NCBI GenBank assembly: GCA_016808115.1 | Contig: JAEQBH010003945.1 | Coordinates: 1-64,000, forward strand | DNA length: 64,000 bases | Direction: 5' to 3' | Source of the DNA: Tetrastigma voinierianum | Taxonomy: Eukaryota; Streptophyta; Magnoliopsida; Vitales; Vitaceae | Shown here: positions 32,367 to 44,699 of the stretch, piece after piece | Layout: each line of letters opens with the position of its first letter | Numbering within the stretch: the stretch's first letter is position 1 | Translations under genes and position numbers: made by a program | Notes under the pieces: model-generated | What the model was told of the DNA's origin: nothing | Seen by the model: the letters and a program-made list of their open reading frames with translations, nothing else | The model's database searches: none

Positions 32367-33885
32367 CGTGACGCCCCAAAACCGGGGTCCCGCTGACAAC
32401 CCGTCTTATCCCTCGCTGAATCAATCGTGGATGCCTAACCCAATACCACTCATGTGGACCTAGAGTCTCCGTGAGCTCCACCAACACAACCTCGGTTCTA
32501 AACAGCTTTTACAATGACCAATACGTATCCATGCGAGTAAAATAATTGGCCACTGGGCCCCTACATCATCACCACAAAATATATCCCAACCATTATATTA
32601 CATGGTTCAAGAGTGCTTTACACATTTTAATTCAACATATATTGGGAAAATTAGCAATTCTAATACATGTTATACAAACCAACACCAAAGCCACAACTGG
32701 CTTTCTTTCTAAACCGCTGCCTCTAGCGAGCCGTCCCTGTGCACTCCCGCACCCGAAATGCAGGATCCCCGATTGTGTGGTGAGCAAAGCCCAAGAGAGA
32801 TAATTTCCTACATGGGTTATTCCCCCACCCATGCACATGTGTCATGGCAAACATCAACATTCACAATTACATGAACCTACTCAATGTCTACATGACTAAT
32901 CTCATGTCCCGAGTCCTCACCGACTCCTCACATATGCCTGCCGACGCGAGTAAAATATCCAGCCAAAACAAAAGCTTTTTGTTCTCGAACTCACTACCGA
33001 ATTTCGTAAAATGACGGACTACCCTCCGAGGCGAATTAGTCGGATATTTCTCCAAACAAGCCATGGGTCCGCTCCGAGATGAACCGTTAGACACTCTCCA
33101 TACCGAAAATCTTCGTCGAAATTCCTTTTACAAACATTTTCGGCTTTTCTTCACTTCATGTCATCCACTACTCCTAATATTCTATGGTGCCCCAAAGGCA
33201 TATGGAATGTATGATGTCAACCCAAACATTCATGCTAATATATTCACATGTACAGTATAACATAATTAAATCACATAAATCATGTTATGCAAATTACCAT
33301 CATTACCACCAAAATTAGCGCTCATGGGTTAGCCTAACAAACACAAGTAATTCATTTTGAATCATCATCATAAAATCACACCAAAATCATGTCATTATTA
33401 TTCATGTGGCGCGGGAAACCCTCGGTTGGCAATCGCTCACGCCACCAAATTTGGGATTTTCTCCACTCGATTCAAAGGTTTTGAGACCGAGTTTACGACT
33501 AAATCAAGCCCCTCGAATATCCTCTAACCATACATGGGCTTCAATGTAAAGAATATCATAAGTAGGAAAGATTCCTACCTCTTAGAGTTGCGCTGAACTC
33601 CACCAAATCGGTGTCCACGCGAGCCCTCGCCGCGTAGATCGACTTTGCTTCTTGCTCCGTCTAGAACCGACTATCCGAATGACCGAAAATCTAGAGAGAA
33701 GGAGCTCTCTCTCTCTCTAGAAATGAAAAACCCTCACTCACTGCCCATATTCACCATCGTGACCGTTTTGGTGCTTCAAATGAAGAAGATGAACACTGTT
33801 CATCTGTCTTTATTATCATTAACAATTCCACACCATCATGTCCCTTTTCTTGATTTTTACACTTGACACAATCTCAATCCATTCA
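32367..33885 (-). repeat. 5' LTR of gypsy B/C, outer end truncated
   Basis: Matches 18947-20440 in the same orientation. The match ends near 33885 (CACAATCTCAATCCATTCAA), after which unrelated sequence begins. The hairpin GTAGGAAAGATTCCTAC is at 33562-33578. Confidence 0.83.
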
Positions 33886-34725
33886 ATGCTGAACGATTCT
33901 CATCAGTAAAGCAGAGTACGCGCGATATAGGCTGATTGCGATCAAGGCCTAAACCGCCAGGCACCCGCATCCGTATCAAACGAAATTCGCCCACTTCTAC
34001 CGTGGGTCGATAATGATTGACATCTGTCAGTCCGCCACATCCAAACTGGTGTACTAGACATTCACCAAACATCGTTTCACCCAAAACAACTTCCAACTCA
34101 GGAAGAAGAAACACACTATAGAGCATAGGAAGGAGAACAATGATACTCCCACTAGATAGTTGACAATGTATCATGAACTTTGTACTTTTTTAAGTCCGCT
34201 CCAGAATCCGCTGATTTGCAGCTCACACCGGTACTGAAGTCAAGCCCACCCAGGCCAGTACTCACTTTCAAATAATGATCCGGGCTCCCCGTGCCGATCC
34301 CAGAGGCTGAAACGTCTGTGGCAAGAGTGGCCACAATAAACAACAAGAGAACATACAGGAAGTGTCTAGCAGCACCAAATTGCTCCAGGTTGGGCATAGT
34401 GAATAGTGCTTAAACAAATGTGGAAAGAAAATTATAGCAACACAAAGAGGTGCCCAAACATCTGGGGCCTGAAAGTCTTTTGTATCATTCAAATAGTGAG
34501 CATATTTCAGAAACTGCAGTTTTAGGCACATGAGTAATATTTAATCAAATAATAGGCAGAAGTAGAATCTCAACTACATAAACAGTAATCTTGCAGAGTA
34601 TGAATATTGTGTACTTAACCCACTTTAGTAACTAACAACAACTAGTATAACGTCTTCTCAAAAAATTAAGTAAAAATATTAAAAGCAGTCAAAATACTTC
34701 ATATGAACAAACATATCATCGGTTA
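33886..34725 (-). other. Unassigned DNA with two overlapping minus-strand frames
   Basis: This 840-base stretch does not match any other part of the window and is the only candidate for ordinary host DNA. Two minus-strand frames overlap by 23 bases: 34152-34397 (81 codons), starting MPNLEQFGAARHFLYVLLLF with a hydrophobic segment at residues 13-31 like a signal or membrane anchor; and 33857-34174 (105 codons), with a second hydrophobic segment near residues 11-30, whose last residues fall in the gypsy LTR. They could be one frameshifted gene or exons, or chance frames. I do not recognise a family. A third overlapping frame at 34268-34531 is an alternative. Confidence 0.35.
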
Positions 34726-35100
34726 TAACCTTAGATTTAGATTCAATAGAAGATAATACTGGAGAAGCTTACAACGAAGAAGAATATCTTAGTGAAATAT
34801 TTTATTATGATTTAAATAAAAAAGAAAATCCAACATACGAAGCCAATAGGGAAAATATAGATTATGAAAATAATGAAGATTTTGAAAACCTAGATAATGA
34901 GTAATATAACAGTAAAAACTTTTGTGCAAAAAACAATAGATAAATATTTAGAAAAAAGATAATATTTATGTAAAGATTTTAACGATGGATAAATAAAAAG
35001 AATAAAAGACATAAGATGTGAAATGGTTATAGAATGTTTAAAAATATGTAAAACCAGGGAAAATTTAAAATTTTCTAAAAAATTGCAAGAATAGTAAAAT
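34726..35100 (+). pseudogene. Endogenous pararetrovirus, piece 1 (acidic ORF end and small ORF)
   Basis: A-rich plus-strand sequence with the same base bias as 40353-42760 and 52342-54812. An acidic reading (many D, E, N) ends at the TAA at 34902-34904. A second small reading starts at the overlapping ATG 34897-34899, and is broken by stops at about 34950 and 34993. Short ORFs with overlapping starts and stops are typical of Caulimoviridae. Neither product is identified. The piece ends at the solo LTR E1 and the reading resumes at 40353. The call rests on composition and on continuity with the better conserved pieces. Confidence 0.6.
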
Positions 35101-35701
35101 TGTTGTAATGGCTCAGGGAAGCTTAGAAAATTATCTAGATCTCAGATGACTAAACGGACTATGCCATTGGATTCGTCTCGCGAAATCTAGTGACCCATAA
35201 AAGTTTCTGATTTTTGAGACGTTTCACTTTACGATTTTCTGCAAGGTTAACGATTTCTTAGAACGAGATTTTAATAAAATCTCGGAAGTCAGGATATGGC
35301 TTGAGCTAAATTCATTTAAAATAAATTGAACTGAAAATAAATGAATCGTTTTGGGAAAGAAACGAACCCGGGACCAGAGTGGACATGTGGCGCGACGTGG
35401 GCCACTTAACAAACTTAAGTTAATTGGAATAAAAGGAGGGCAAAACGGAGCCCATTTCTTCGGGTCTCACCGCAGTGTGAGAGGGAGAAGAGAGGGTGTA
35501 GAGAGAGAAGCTCTAACTTCTCTCTAAGATATAAGGAGGTCGGGTGGTCATCTCTTGTCGGGCCAAGACTTAAAGTCAGAGTACTCGTCGAGGGCAATGC
35601 GTGGACACCAAAACCAGGTTTTCACTAAGATTCGCGGGTGCCTTGGGAGGTCAGGCTTCGAGCTCGGGTCTTCGAAAAGCTCGGGTTTTCTCGCCCAAGA
35701 G

Positions 35702-35718
35702 GTAGGGAACCTTCCTAC
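35702..35718 (+). promoter_or_regulatory. Splice-donor-like hairpin in LTR E1
   Basis: AAGAG followed by GTAGGGAACCTTCCTAC. The inverted repeat and GGTAGGG donor-like start match 8777-8794 (A) and 57808-57824 (H). Confidence 0.5.
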
Positions 35719-37583
35719 TCGGGTTTATTTTCCATCTAGGGGTCGTTTTGGCCTTGATTGAGCCCTAAGGGCTAGTGCTCTTGAGCACCAAAAGGAAGGA
35801 AAAAAAACTGATTTTTTTGTCTCTTCGCTATGGATGTCCAGCTTCTAGGGTTGTTTCAAGTTGATTTTAGGCTGGGCTTAGTTTAGACGGGTTTTGTGCC
35901 ATGTTTTATGGCCGATTTTGTGGTCTCAATTAGGCGGGTTTGCTGCCAGTTGAAAGGCTGAGCCCCAGATAAGTTTGGGCCTAAAACCGCATGTGTACCT
36001 GAGCTCCAAAGGTGTCTCTAGCATACACCGCGTAGGTCACTATCTGCTGTGAAGCTCCAACTTCGGGGATCTACCATAACTTCTCGTCCGAACTTCGATT
36101 CGCACGTTCTAGGACTCTATGGAAAGATATTTGAGTCTAAAATCCATCCATATATAGATTAATGTGATTTGAGCTCATATTATATCTGAAAATGACGAAA
36201 TACATTAGCCTCTGCTGTTGTAGGTGTTGCAATGTTGTTGATTTTCTTCATGGCTTGTAACTCAGAGCACTCCTTCAGAACTCCAAATTCCTGTTCTTGG
36301 ACCTCAATGGAGTTCCTTGAGCTCAAAATCTGGCCATGTGCCTGTAACTGGCATTTAGCGCCCACATATTTTTTGAAATTTTGATTGTAGCACCAAAGGC
36401 AAATTGCTTGGTTATGATGATATGCGCTTGAGCTCAATACATTGAAATTGGTGTTCGTTGTTTGCAATTATATGCATGTTGATATAATTATCCATGAGGT
36501 GTTTAGGAAATGCATGAGTTTGTGTATGATTATGCCATTGCATGGCTTGTTGTTGGTTTGTGGACATGATGTCACAATTAAATTCAGAGATAAAGTAAGC
36601 CTGTCACCCGAACGGTGATAATCAGATGTCAATGTACAGGTGGCAAGTATGTTGGCATGAATTATATGATTAAACGAATTTTTAGATAATGCGATATAAT
36701 GTTTTAATGATGTATGGGAGCAATATGTATGAGTAAATGCATATAACACTCATTATATATGTAGCATGGTATGAATAGGTAATGGCACATTTGTATTTGC
36801 ATTTCATATGCACGGAACATCGCTAAAATGGCTTGCGTATGGTTGTTGTCATTCACCATTCTCAGAACGAGTGGTGGTTCGAGCACATTGACGACGTCCA
36901 TCAGGTCTACGCCTTCACAGGTTGTAAATCAACACTGTGTATGGTGTTGATGGTGCGGGCTCAATCTAGGGACAATGTCCTAAAGAGTCAAGCGGTTTCG
37001 GAGATTGTCCAATGCTTTTGTTTTAAAGCGGTTTCGGAGATTGTCCAATGTTTTTTATTTATAAAACAAAAAGCTTGGTTAAGATGTAAAGGACCATCGA
37101 TGAAATACCACGGTGAAGCCACTGGGCATAAGCATGTGTGAGGGAGTCGGGTTGGGACTGGAGTTTAAGAGGGAGTCGGTAAGGGCTCGGTACATGGGAC
37201 ATGTTAAGTCACATCTCATTCATGACATGTAGGTGTCCACTTGTATTTGGAATCTTCGGGAGGGAGTGTTTATTCGTTGTACGACTCTTCATTGAATGTG
37301 CACTTAGGTGGGAGTAGTCTGTAGATTTTTTACTCTATCAGAGCAGCACACCTCATTATGAGACCCCCTTTCGTGCAATAGTGGACTGTGCAAAGAAACT
37401 GTTTCACTAGAGTCGCAATTGAGAAGAAAGTTTGATTGTGTCTTTGATTTATATTTTGTAAAACATGTATTAGATTGCTTAATTGATATATGTTTTGTAT
37501 AAGAGGATGTAATTTTAAACCTTATGGACTATAGTTTTATTAAACTCTCACATACCTAAATATCAATAATCGTCATTGTTTGC

Positions 37584-40317
37584 TGTAACAACGCTCCCTT
37601 TTTAATTTCCCTCGAATCAAAGTATAAGAATGATAAATATACAAAAATTGTTAAATAAATCATAGAAATAAAGGTTTTTAGGTTAAAATAACATTAAAAA
37701 TGAATTCGAAACGTCGAAAAACCTTAGAGTAGTCCTACAAACTGAATTTGAGAGTGTAGTGTAAAATCAGACTTTAGAAGAAAACCAAAAATATCCCATG
37801 AATTAGTGATTTTTCTATGTTCGATTAAAACCCCAAATTTTTCTTTCTTAGATTTTCCACACCTCAAGCCCTAGGGATTATTATGAAGAAGGAAGTGGAA
37901 GGCCGAGCGAGAGATTTTAAGTGGCAAAAGGAGATAAAGCTCAAGATTCCAGTCAACCAAAGATTATGGTAGAGGTTTTCTTCCCCATTCACTTACTGAG
38001 TTAGGTTATTATATATATGCACATTTCGGGTTATAAATGTTATATTTCTCGGGTGTTCTCAAACTATTCTTCCCGTATCGAGAATGAGGAGTTTTATTCT
38101 AAACAAAGTTAATTAGGAATTGATTTCTAAATGCTAGAGTTCGGTGTGAGTGGTGAAACAACATGCGTGATCTCTTGTATTTCCTAACAACTTTTTCTGA
38201 ATCGTTTTTATGACTCTGCTTAGGATTCTTAGAAGTTTTTCCTTGCAATTTTATATTTTATGAATTATTATTGGTGGGATTAATTGTTGGTAGGATAAAT
38301 TTCTGGTATGGTGATTAGAAATAAAAATGAGATGGTAGGTTCCGAGTAAGGATGCTTGAGAAACAAAGAGAACCCTGAGGCTGAGGCGCACTCACAGCCA
38401 AAGTATCTCTTGTATTTCCTAACCTGCTTTTATGATTATTTGTGACTTGAAGTTTTTTCGGTAAATTGAAGATGTGGCAGAATTATTGGCTGTGGGATTG
38501 ATTGTTGTGAGATAATTTTTATATGGTATCAAGAGTTACATATAGGTCTCTGAGAGGATGCTTTGAGAAACAAAGAGAACTTCTTTACAGGTGAGGCACC
38601 ACAAAGTATGCTACTTTCTCATATTATATATGCACGTTTTGGTTATAAATTGTTATATATTTAAGCACATGAAACTATTCTCCTGGGTCTTTTGGGGCAA
38701 ATATTACATGCTTAACAAAGTTAGGTTGAACAATTTGTGAACTTCTTATTAGCTTAAAATCCTTAGTACTTGAGAATGATGAATTTTCTTCTTGAATGGC
38801 CTTTTTTTTTTGTGATTTGATTTCAAATCATAGTGGATTTGTGTTGTATATAAACAAAGTGTTATGATGATCTTGTTATTTTCTCCTAATTTAGTTATTA
38901 AAATTGCTTCCAAAATGGAATTGTAGATTTGGGGAAGAATTGTCTCAGGAATTTGGGGATTTATGAAATCAAGCAACTGCATGATAATTGTAGCGTGATA
39001 TACTGAGTAGGTTTTGTTGAACTGAACATGAATGAGTGTTCTTGAGAAGGACACACTCAATTTCTTCTCAAGAGGTTCCTAGTAAGTATGTTTGAGAAAA
39101 TATCAACATGACTTAAGTAGGAGGTCTGTAAGATGCTCAAAATATTCTAAGAGGGAACCAGTAAGATGCTTTGAGAAATACTACTGGAAGAGTGAGAGGT
39201 CTTGCAAGGTTGCTCATTTAGCTCAAGAGGTTCCTGTATGGATGTAAGCTGAGAAACAAAAAAATATTTGGATAGGTGGAGGTTACTGCTATATATCACC
39301 CACAAAAAAATAACGGTTGGAAATGGTATTTGGTGAACCTTTTTATAATTCTGTTTATGTGTTGCTAGCGTGTACATTTACTTATGTTGTTTTTATATAA
39401 ACCTGAGATCTGTTTGCAATGTCATTGTTTTATGCAAAAATTGTATATCTATGATATGTTATAAAAAAAATGAGACCGACTGTTTTTCATACTTTTCTAA
39501 ACCTTGCTGGCTCGGGAGGATTTTTCTCACGCAGCTTCACATGTCACCCCTACACATCCCTTTTCGCATTTTTACCCTTGATGAGGCTGCAGGAAATTAT
39601 AACCATGCATCGGGAGGCCCCACCCGAGGAATCTTAAACCCAAGGTGAACATGTAAAAAAGTGTAGAGTTATCATTTTGTACTAGACTAGAGAAATTATT
39701 TTGAAATCATGTAAAGTCTAGTATTTTGTTATTCCGCTTCATTATCATAGCGCACTTTTGAAATGTAAATGCCATTGCTGTGGCATGCTATTCTTTGATA
39801 TTGTGGTCATAGCTTGCTTATTATTTTGAAGGCTGTGGGTATTGCATACGGTGAATGGAAATCTTTGGGATAATGTGGTAAATATTTTATGGATAAATAG
39901 GCCCAATGTGGTTGATGTATTATAATTAACAGTCAGGAGCCTGGTAAAGCTCCCGAACAAAAGGAGATCGTCAATTTTATTAAATTAAGGACCCATTATT
40001 TATGATAGGTGCTCTCATGGCGTAAATGGTTGTTATATGTAATGTCATCCCAGGGGTATCAAATACATTTATAATCATGTGCTTATATGTTTGAGTATAT
40101 TAAATGAGCCTCCACGGCCATTTTTATCAGATGTGGACCGGTGAGGTCATTGAATAATATTGAACTGTCATGTAATTTTATTGTTGTATTTTTGTAGAAC
40201 TCCCGTACAAAGGAGACTCTCGCCTCATTTTCATTAAATCTGAGTCCCGAAAAAAAGAGATGGACTCAATGGTGAGATGCTCAGTCACTCGACATCCACG
40301 ACCTTCCTACGGTTAAT
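37584..40317 (+). mobile_element. Probable solo LTR E2 nested in E1
   Basis: Starts TGTAACAACGCTCCC, a common gypsy LTR start. TTTGC flanks it at 37579-37583 and 40318-40322. Rejoining the flanks restores an E1 end that matches the family (TTTGCTGTCAACGACCCC..GAGGCATCACA). The right end reads GGTTAAT rather than a clean CA, so the boundary is tentative. Inside, a segment of about 110 bases at 38010-38115 is repeated at 38618-38730, and GATGCTTTGAGAAACAAAGAG-like units recur between 38340 and 39260. Confidence 0.5.
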
Positions 40318-40352
40318 TTTGCTGTCAACGACCCCTGGATTTGAGGCATCAC

Positions 40353-42430
40353 AAAATATGCTTACCTTTATCTAACAATACTGGTCCAAAAAAATACATA
40401 GAACTTACAGATATAATAATTCCTTTTATAGTAGAAAACTACAATGAATATTTAACTTTCAAGATTACTATAGACCCAGAAAAAACAAGGAAAATAATAT
40501 AAAGAATAAGAATGAAGGACAAACATCCGAAAATAATTAGAAATCTGATAACAAGAGAAGTATGAAATTTATCTCCAAAAGATAAAAAATAAATAAAATA
40601 AAAGAATATGGACTCAACAAAGAATGGAAAACAATTGTGATAGAAGAAATAAACCAATAAAGAAATCATACGAATCCTTAGAAAAGGTCCAAGCTATATA
40701 AAATAATATAAAATGAAATCTAGAAAATAGAAACAAAGTTAATAGAAGAAATATTAAAGGATGTAAAAAGAACAGACAATAAATTAGAAAAAAAATGAAG
40801 AAAAATTGAACAAATTAGAAAATAGAATGATAAATATAAAAATTCAACAAAATACTATAATAAGTATAGGAAAAGATCCGAAATATATCAAAGGAATCAC
40901 AAGAAAAGTAGTAGAACGAATAATATTTAGAAAATATCCAGAAATAATAATAAAAAATGAAGATATAGAAAAAAGAAGTCTAGATGAAAATTTGTTAGAA
41001 CAATATTTAGAGTTAGAAAGAAAAAGGAAAATAAAAAAAGGAAAACATGTAATAGAAGAAAAAACTATCAAAGGAATGAAACTAAATGAGCCAAATCAGT
41101 GAAAGTGAAACATAAGACATAATGATAGAAATACAAAGAATGAATTTAAATGAAATAAAAAATGTAAATCCTATAGGACATGTAGGAGGACCCAATAAAA
41201 TAAAAGAAGAATACCCAAAAACATTTGGAAAATAATACAAAATACCCAAATACGAACCAAAAGAAACAAAAATAGAGCAATTCGGAAATACAATAGTATA
41301 CCTAGACATAGACTGTCAAAAAGATATTAGATCAGTGTTAAACAAATGGTCACAGGCAATGACATTATACTTTATGACACAAGGAATAAATTGGCATAAT
41401 AATACTAAAACTCAGATAATGATAGGAACATTGACAGGATGTGTTAGAAAATGGTGGGAAAGATTATTAGCCCTAAGTTTCAATGTAATTACAAATAACA
41501 CTACAATAGCATTTGAGAGTAGTGTATTTGAAGGAGTAGATACTTTTATCATATATATAGTAAATGAATTTCTAGGAGAAGAATGACAAATAATATAGAG
41601 GAAAGGAAAAAAGAAATAAGAGAAGCTAGGAATAAATTAGCACAATTACAAATTTGTAGGATGAAGGATATATATGAATATACATGTGAATTTAGTAAAT
41701 GGTTTTATGATGCCTTTGATAGTAATATGAACACCATGACAATCTTAGCAAATACATACTACGAGAAATTACCAGGAAAATAGAGTAATTATTTTCAAGA
41801 AGAAAATGAAAACATAAGAAAAGAATATGTTGATACTCTAGGAGCCATAATAGGATTTTTAAAGAAAAGATTAGCAGAATTATGCCGATAGAGATATATT
41901 ATAAAAGGTGCAAGGAATGGAGAAAATATATTTTGTGATAAAATAGATAACATCCTAGGAAAATGAGGGTGTAAGGAGTATAAAAAAACAAAATTTAGAA
42001 AACAAATAAGAAAGCTACATGAAGATTATTTACAAAAAGGATAAAATATTTAGGAATGGAGAAAAACCACAAAAATATTACAAGAAAATATTTAATTATA
42101 AAAAGCGGAATATTACACAAAATGCATCAAGAGACAAAAGTAAATGCAAATGTTGGAAATGTGGAGAATCAAGACATTACGGTAATAAATGTCGAAAAGA
42201 GAAAAAGACATTTATCATATAGGGAGAAAATAAAGAAGATGATTAGGAAGTATATTAAGTTTTGACAATGAAATGAGTAGTGTTTATAGTGAAAATGATA
42301 AGAGTTCCTCATAAAGTGATACATAATGAGCAAGAAAATAATTCAAGAAGGTGATATTTCTGAATTTGAGGTTATTAGTTCAAAAGAATATCATGAAGGA
42401 TATAGATTAAAAAACACTTTTGATAATTGA
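40353..42430 (+). pseudogene. Endogenous pararetrovirus, piece 2: coat protein region with zinc knuckle
   Basis: A-rich plus-strand sequence. The frame 40806-41102 is charged and helical (lysine and glutamate rich). Frames 41335-41586 and 41583-41783 resemble a caulimovirid coat protein core: a TGCVRKWWERL segment near 41430-41465, a VNEFLGEE segment near 41560, and a CEFSKWF segment near 41690. A CCHC zinc knuckle (C-x2-C-x4-H-x4-C) lies at about 42151-42192, flanked by basic residues. The order coat protein, then movement protein, resembles cavemoviruses and solendoviruses, not badnaviruses. Stops and frame changes break it in at least five places. It is an old, non-functional integrant. 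Confidence 0.75.
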
Positions 42431-42760
42431 AAATTACAGAAAATCTAAAATCTAAATTTTGATCTAAAACCCCCAAGATAATGATTACTAAGATACCTAA
42501 ATAAAAAATATATGCATAAAAAAGATACAATCCTTGAATACCAAAATATAGAAATAAGAATAACAATTAACAAAGCTAAAGGAAACATAAAGCTCAATTT
42601 ATTAACAAAAGAAACTATAAATAAAACATTAAGTAAGATAAAAAATGAAAAAGTAAGAGAAAAAATAAAATATGTATATTTAGCATAATTACATATAACA
42701 ATAAAAGCGTTATTCCTTGAAAATCTAAATACACCAATAGTTCTAAGTTTACATGATAAA
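42431..42760 (+). pseudogene. Endogenous pararetrovirus: movement protein, first part
   Basis: Plus-strand reading at about 42600-42760 contains YVYLA, ITIKALFLENLNTPIVLSL, the core segment of 30K-type cell-to-cell movement proteins of Caulimoviridae (family pattern of an I-x-I-K-x-L then LNTPI.L.L.D.R). The reading is cut at 42760 by gypsy F and resumes at 52342. One stop lies near 42685. The upstream limit is uncertain because frames change after the zinc knuckle. Confidence 0.72.
42756..42760. other. Target-site duplication of gypsy F, left copy
   Basis: ATAAA, repeated exactly at 52342-52346. Confidence 0.9.
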
Positions 42761-44589
42761 TGTGACGTCCCAAGACTAGTGTCTTGACAACCCGTCAATC
42801 AAAGGACATTCGATGTCGCAACGACACCACTCATAAAAATCTGCGTATCTCCCTTTGTACCTGGGAGCTCTACCAAATACAACATAAACCCAAACAGGTT
42901 ACAACACCACATCAGTCCATGCGAGTAAAATAAATTGCCACTCGTGGGTCTCCCTGAGACTGTTACTGTAAAATACATCAACTATATACAATAGTTCAAG
43001 AGTTAATAAATCACTTAATCCAACATATATTAAAATGTACCATTTCTAATACATGTTATAAAAGTCTCTACCAAAGCCACAACCCTGGGCTTTCTTTCTA
43101 AACGCAGCTTAGTGAGCTGCCGCCCTCCCCGTACACCCATGTACCTCAAATGGCGAAATGGTGATCCTCGACAAAGGCAAAGTCAAGAGGAGATAATTTC
43201 CACGGTTACCCCACCTAAGTGCATATGTCATGGAAAACAATCACATCCAAGCAATTACATGAACCTACTCAAATGTCTACATACCGAATCCCATGTCCCG
43301 GGTCCTCACCGACTCCCTCACATATGCCTAAGCCGAATGCGAGTAAAATATCCAGTTTTCAAAACAAAAGCTTGTTGTTCTTGAAAACTTACTACTGAGT
43401 TTCGGTAAAAATATTGGACTACCTTTCGAGGCGAATTGCTGGATAACACTCCGAAACAGTCATGGTCCTCATCCGAAGTGATCTATTGGACGATTCTCCA
43501 AGGCAATTCTTCGGAAAATCTTCCTTCGAAATTCCTTTCACAAACATTTTTGTTTTTGTTTTCTTTCATGTCATGCACTCACTCTTAATATTCTAGGGTG
43601 CCCCAGTGCATATGGAATGCATTATGCCAATCCCAACAAACTCATGCTAATATATAAAACATGTATATACTAATGTAATTAATTCACAATTCATATTATT
43701 AAATTCACATCACAATAATTCAAAATTAAATTTCACATTACTAATTAACAATTACAAGCAATTCATTTTGAATCACCAACAACACAAAAAATCACACCAT
43801 AAATCACGTCATTATTCACATAACAAGCAAACCTCGGCTGGCACTGGCTCATAGCCACAACAATGGGGATTCTCCACTGTTCAAATAAGCCAGATCAAAC
43901 ACGGCTAATCCAAGCCTTAGAACATCCCCAACCATTTACATGGCTTCACAAAGAATAACACAAGTAGGAAAAGATCCCTACCCTTGAGTTGCCGAACCCA
44001 CCAAATCGGTACCACGTGTAGCCTTCGGCCACGTAGATCGACTCGCTTCGTCTCCGTCGGCAGAACCGACTCGCCCAACGGCCGAAAAATCTGAGAGAGA
44101 GAATGCAGCCTTCTATAAAACTCAAAAACCTCACTCACTGCCGATTTCCCTCCAACCCCTGCACGTTTTCTCTTTTTGTTTTGAGAAGACAACTATTCAT
44201 TGTTTTGTCTTATGCATTTAACATTTTTAATAATTCCCATCATGTCCCTTTTGTCTTGATTGTTGACACTTGGCACAATTTAGGTCATTCATCTCATCCT
44301 CTCACTATTCATGCAACATGTGTCACATGAGTACATGTAGTTGGTGACTTTTGTCACATCACATGTCTCTCACAAGCCGTTTTACGGCTCCCGACACCCG
44401 GTGCCTCAAAAAACGTGAAATTTCGACTGTCTCGGAATTCGACGAAATTCGACGTGGTAGCTAGATTTGGCGAGACAATTTCAACAGTGAAGTTCGTTTC
44501 GTTATCCGAGATCTAGAAAAATTTCAGATTTTGACCGAAATGACCATTTTACCCCTTTTCAGAAAATTTGAATTTTCTCGAGTTTTACA
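42761..44589 (-). repeat. 3' LTR of gypsy F
   Basis: Starts TGTGACGTCCC and ends GAGTTTTACA on the plus strand. Aligns with 50502-52341; A+T-rich parts such as CACATATGCCTAAG..GTAAAATATCCAGTTTTC are almost identical, CG-rich parts differ. Hairpin at 43964-43981, conserved block near 44455-44520. Confidence 0.9.
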
Positions 44590-44612
44590 TTCTCCCCTCC
44601 TTAAAAGAAATT
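44590..44612 (-). other. Polypurine tract of gypsy F
   Basis: The plus strand TTCTCCCCTCCTTAAAAG abuts the LTR; a purine run on the element strand. Confidence 0.8.
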
Positions 44613-44699
44613 TCGTCCCGAAATTCTGGACAATCACAACAACTCACATGCATATGCAACGTGCACTATACCATGGATGTAACCAGTCATTTAAGCATG

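Larger units (their letters stand above)
30905..33885 (-). mobile_element. Ty3/gypsy element B/C, right part (gag start, leader, truncated 5' LTR)
   Basis: Continues the element interrupted at 24377: gag N-terminus 30905-30976, leader 30977-32348, primer site and 5' LTR 32367-33885. The LTR lacks its outer 300 or so bases, so the outer boundary and target duplication are lost. Confidence 0.8.
35101..40352 (+). mobile_element. Solo LTR E1 (gypsy type) containing nested LTR E2, inserted in the pararetrovirus
   Basis: Starts TGTTGTAATGGC with the conserved TCTAGATCTCAGATGAC block at about 35130-35190. It ends GATTTGAGGCATCAC(A) like the A family LTRs. AAAAT before it (35096-35100) is repeated at 40353-40357. 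The right-hand 35 bases (40318-40352) belong to E1, and 37584-40317 is an insertion in it. Without the insertion E1 is about 2.5 kb. No gag or pol is present. The start/end assignment could be off by a few bases. Confidence 0.65.

Noticed and set aside
35101..40352. E1/E2 as a single 5.2 kb LTR element with two LTRs
   Set aside because: No long repeat pair with matching ends was found inside, and no gag or pol. Nested solo LTRs explain the flanking duplications better.
40806..41102. Host gene call for the lysine/glutamate-rich frame
   Set aside because: Same A-rich bias and orientation as the surrounding pararetrovirus pieces and continuous with them.
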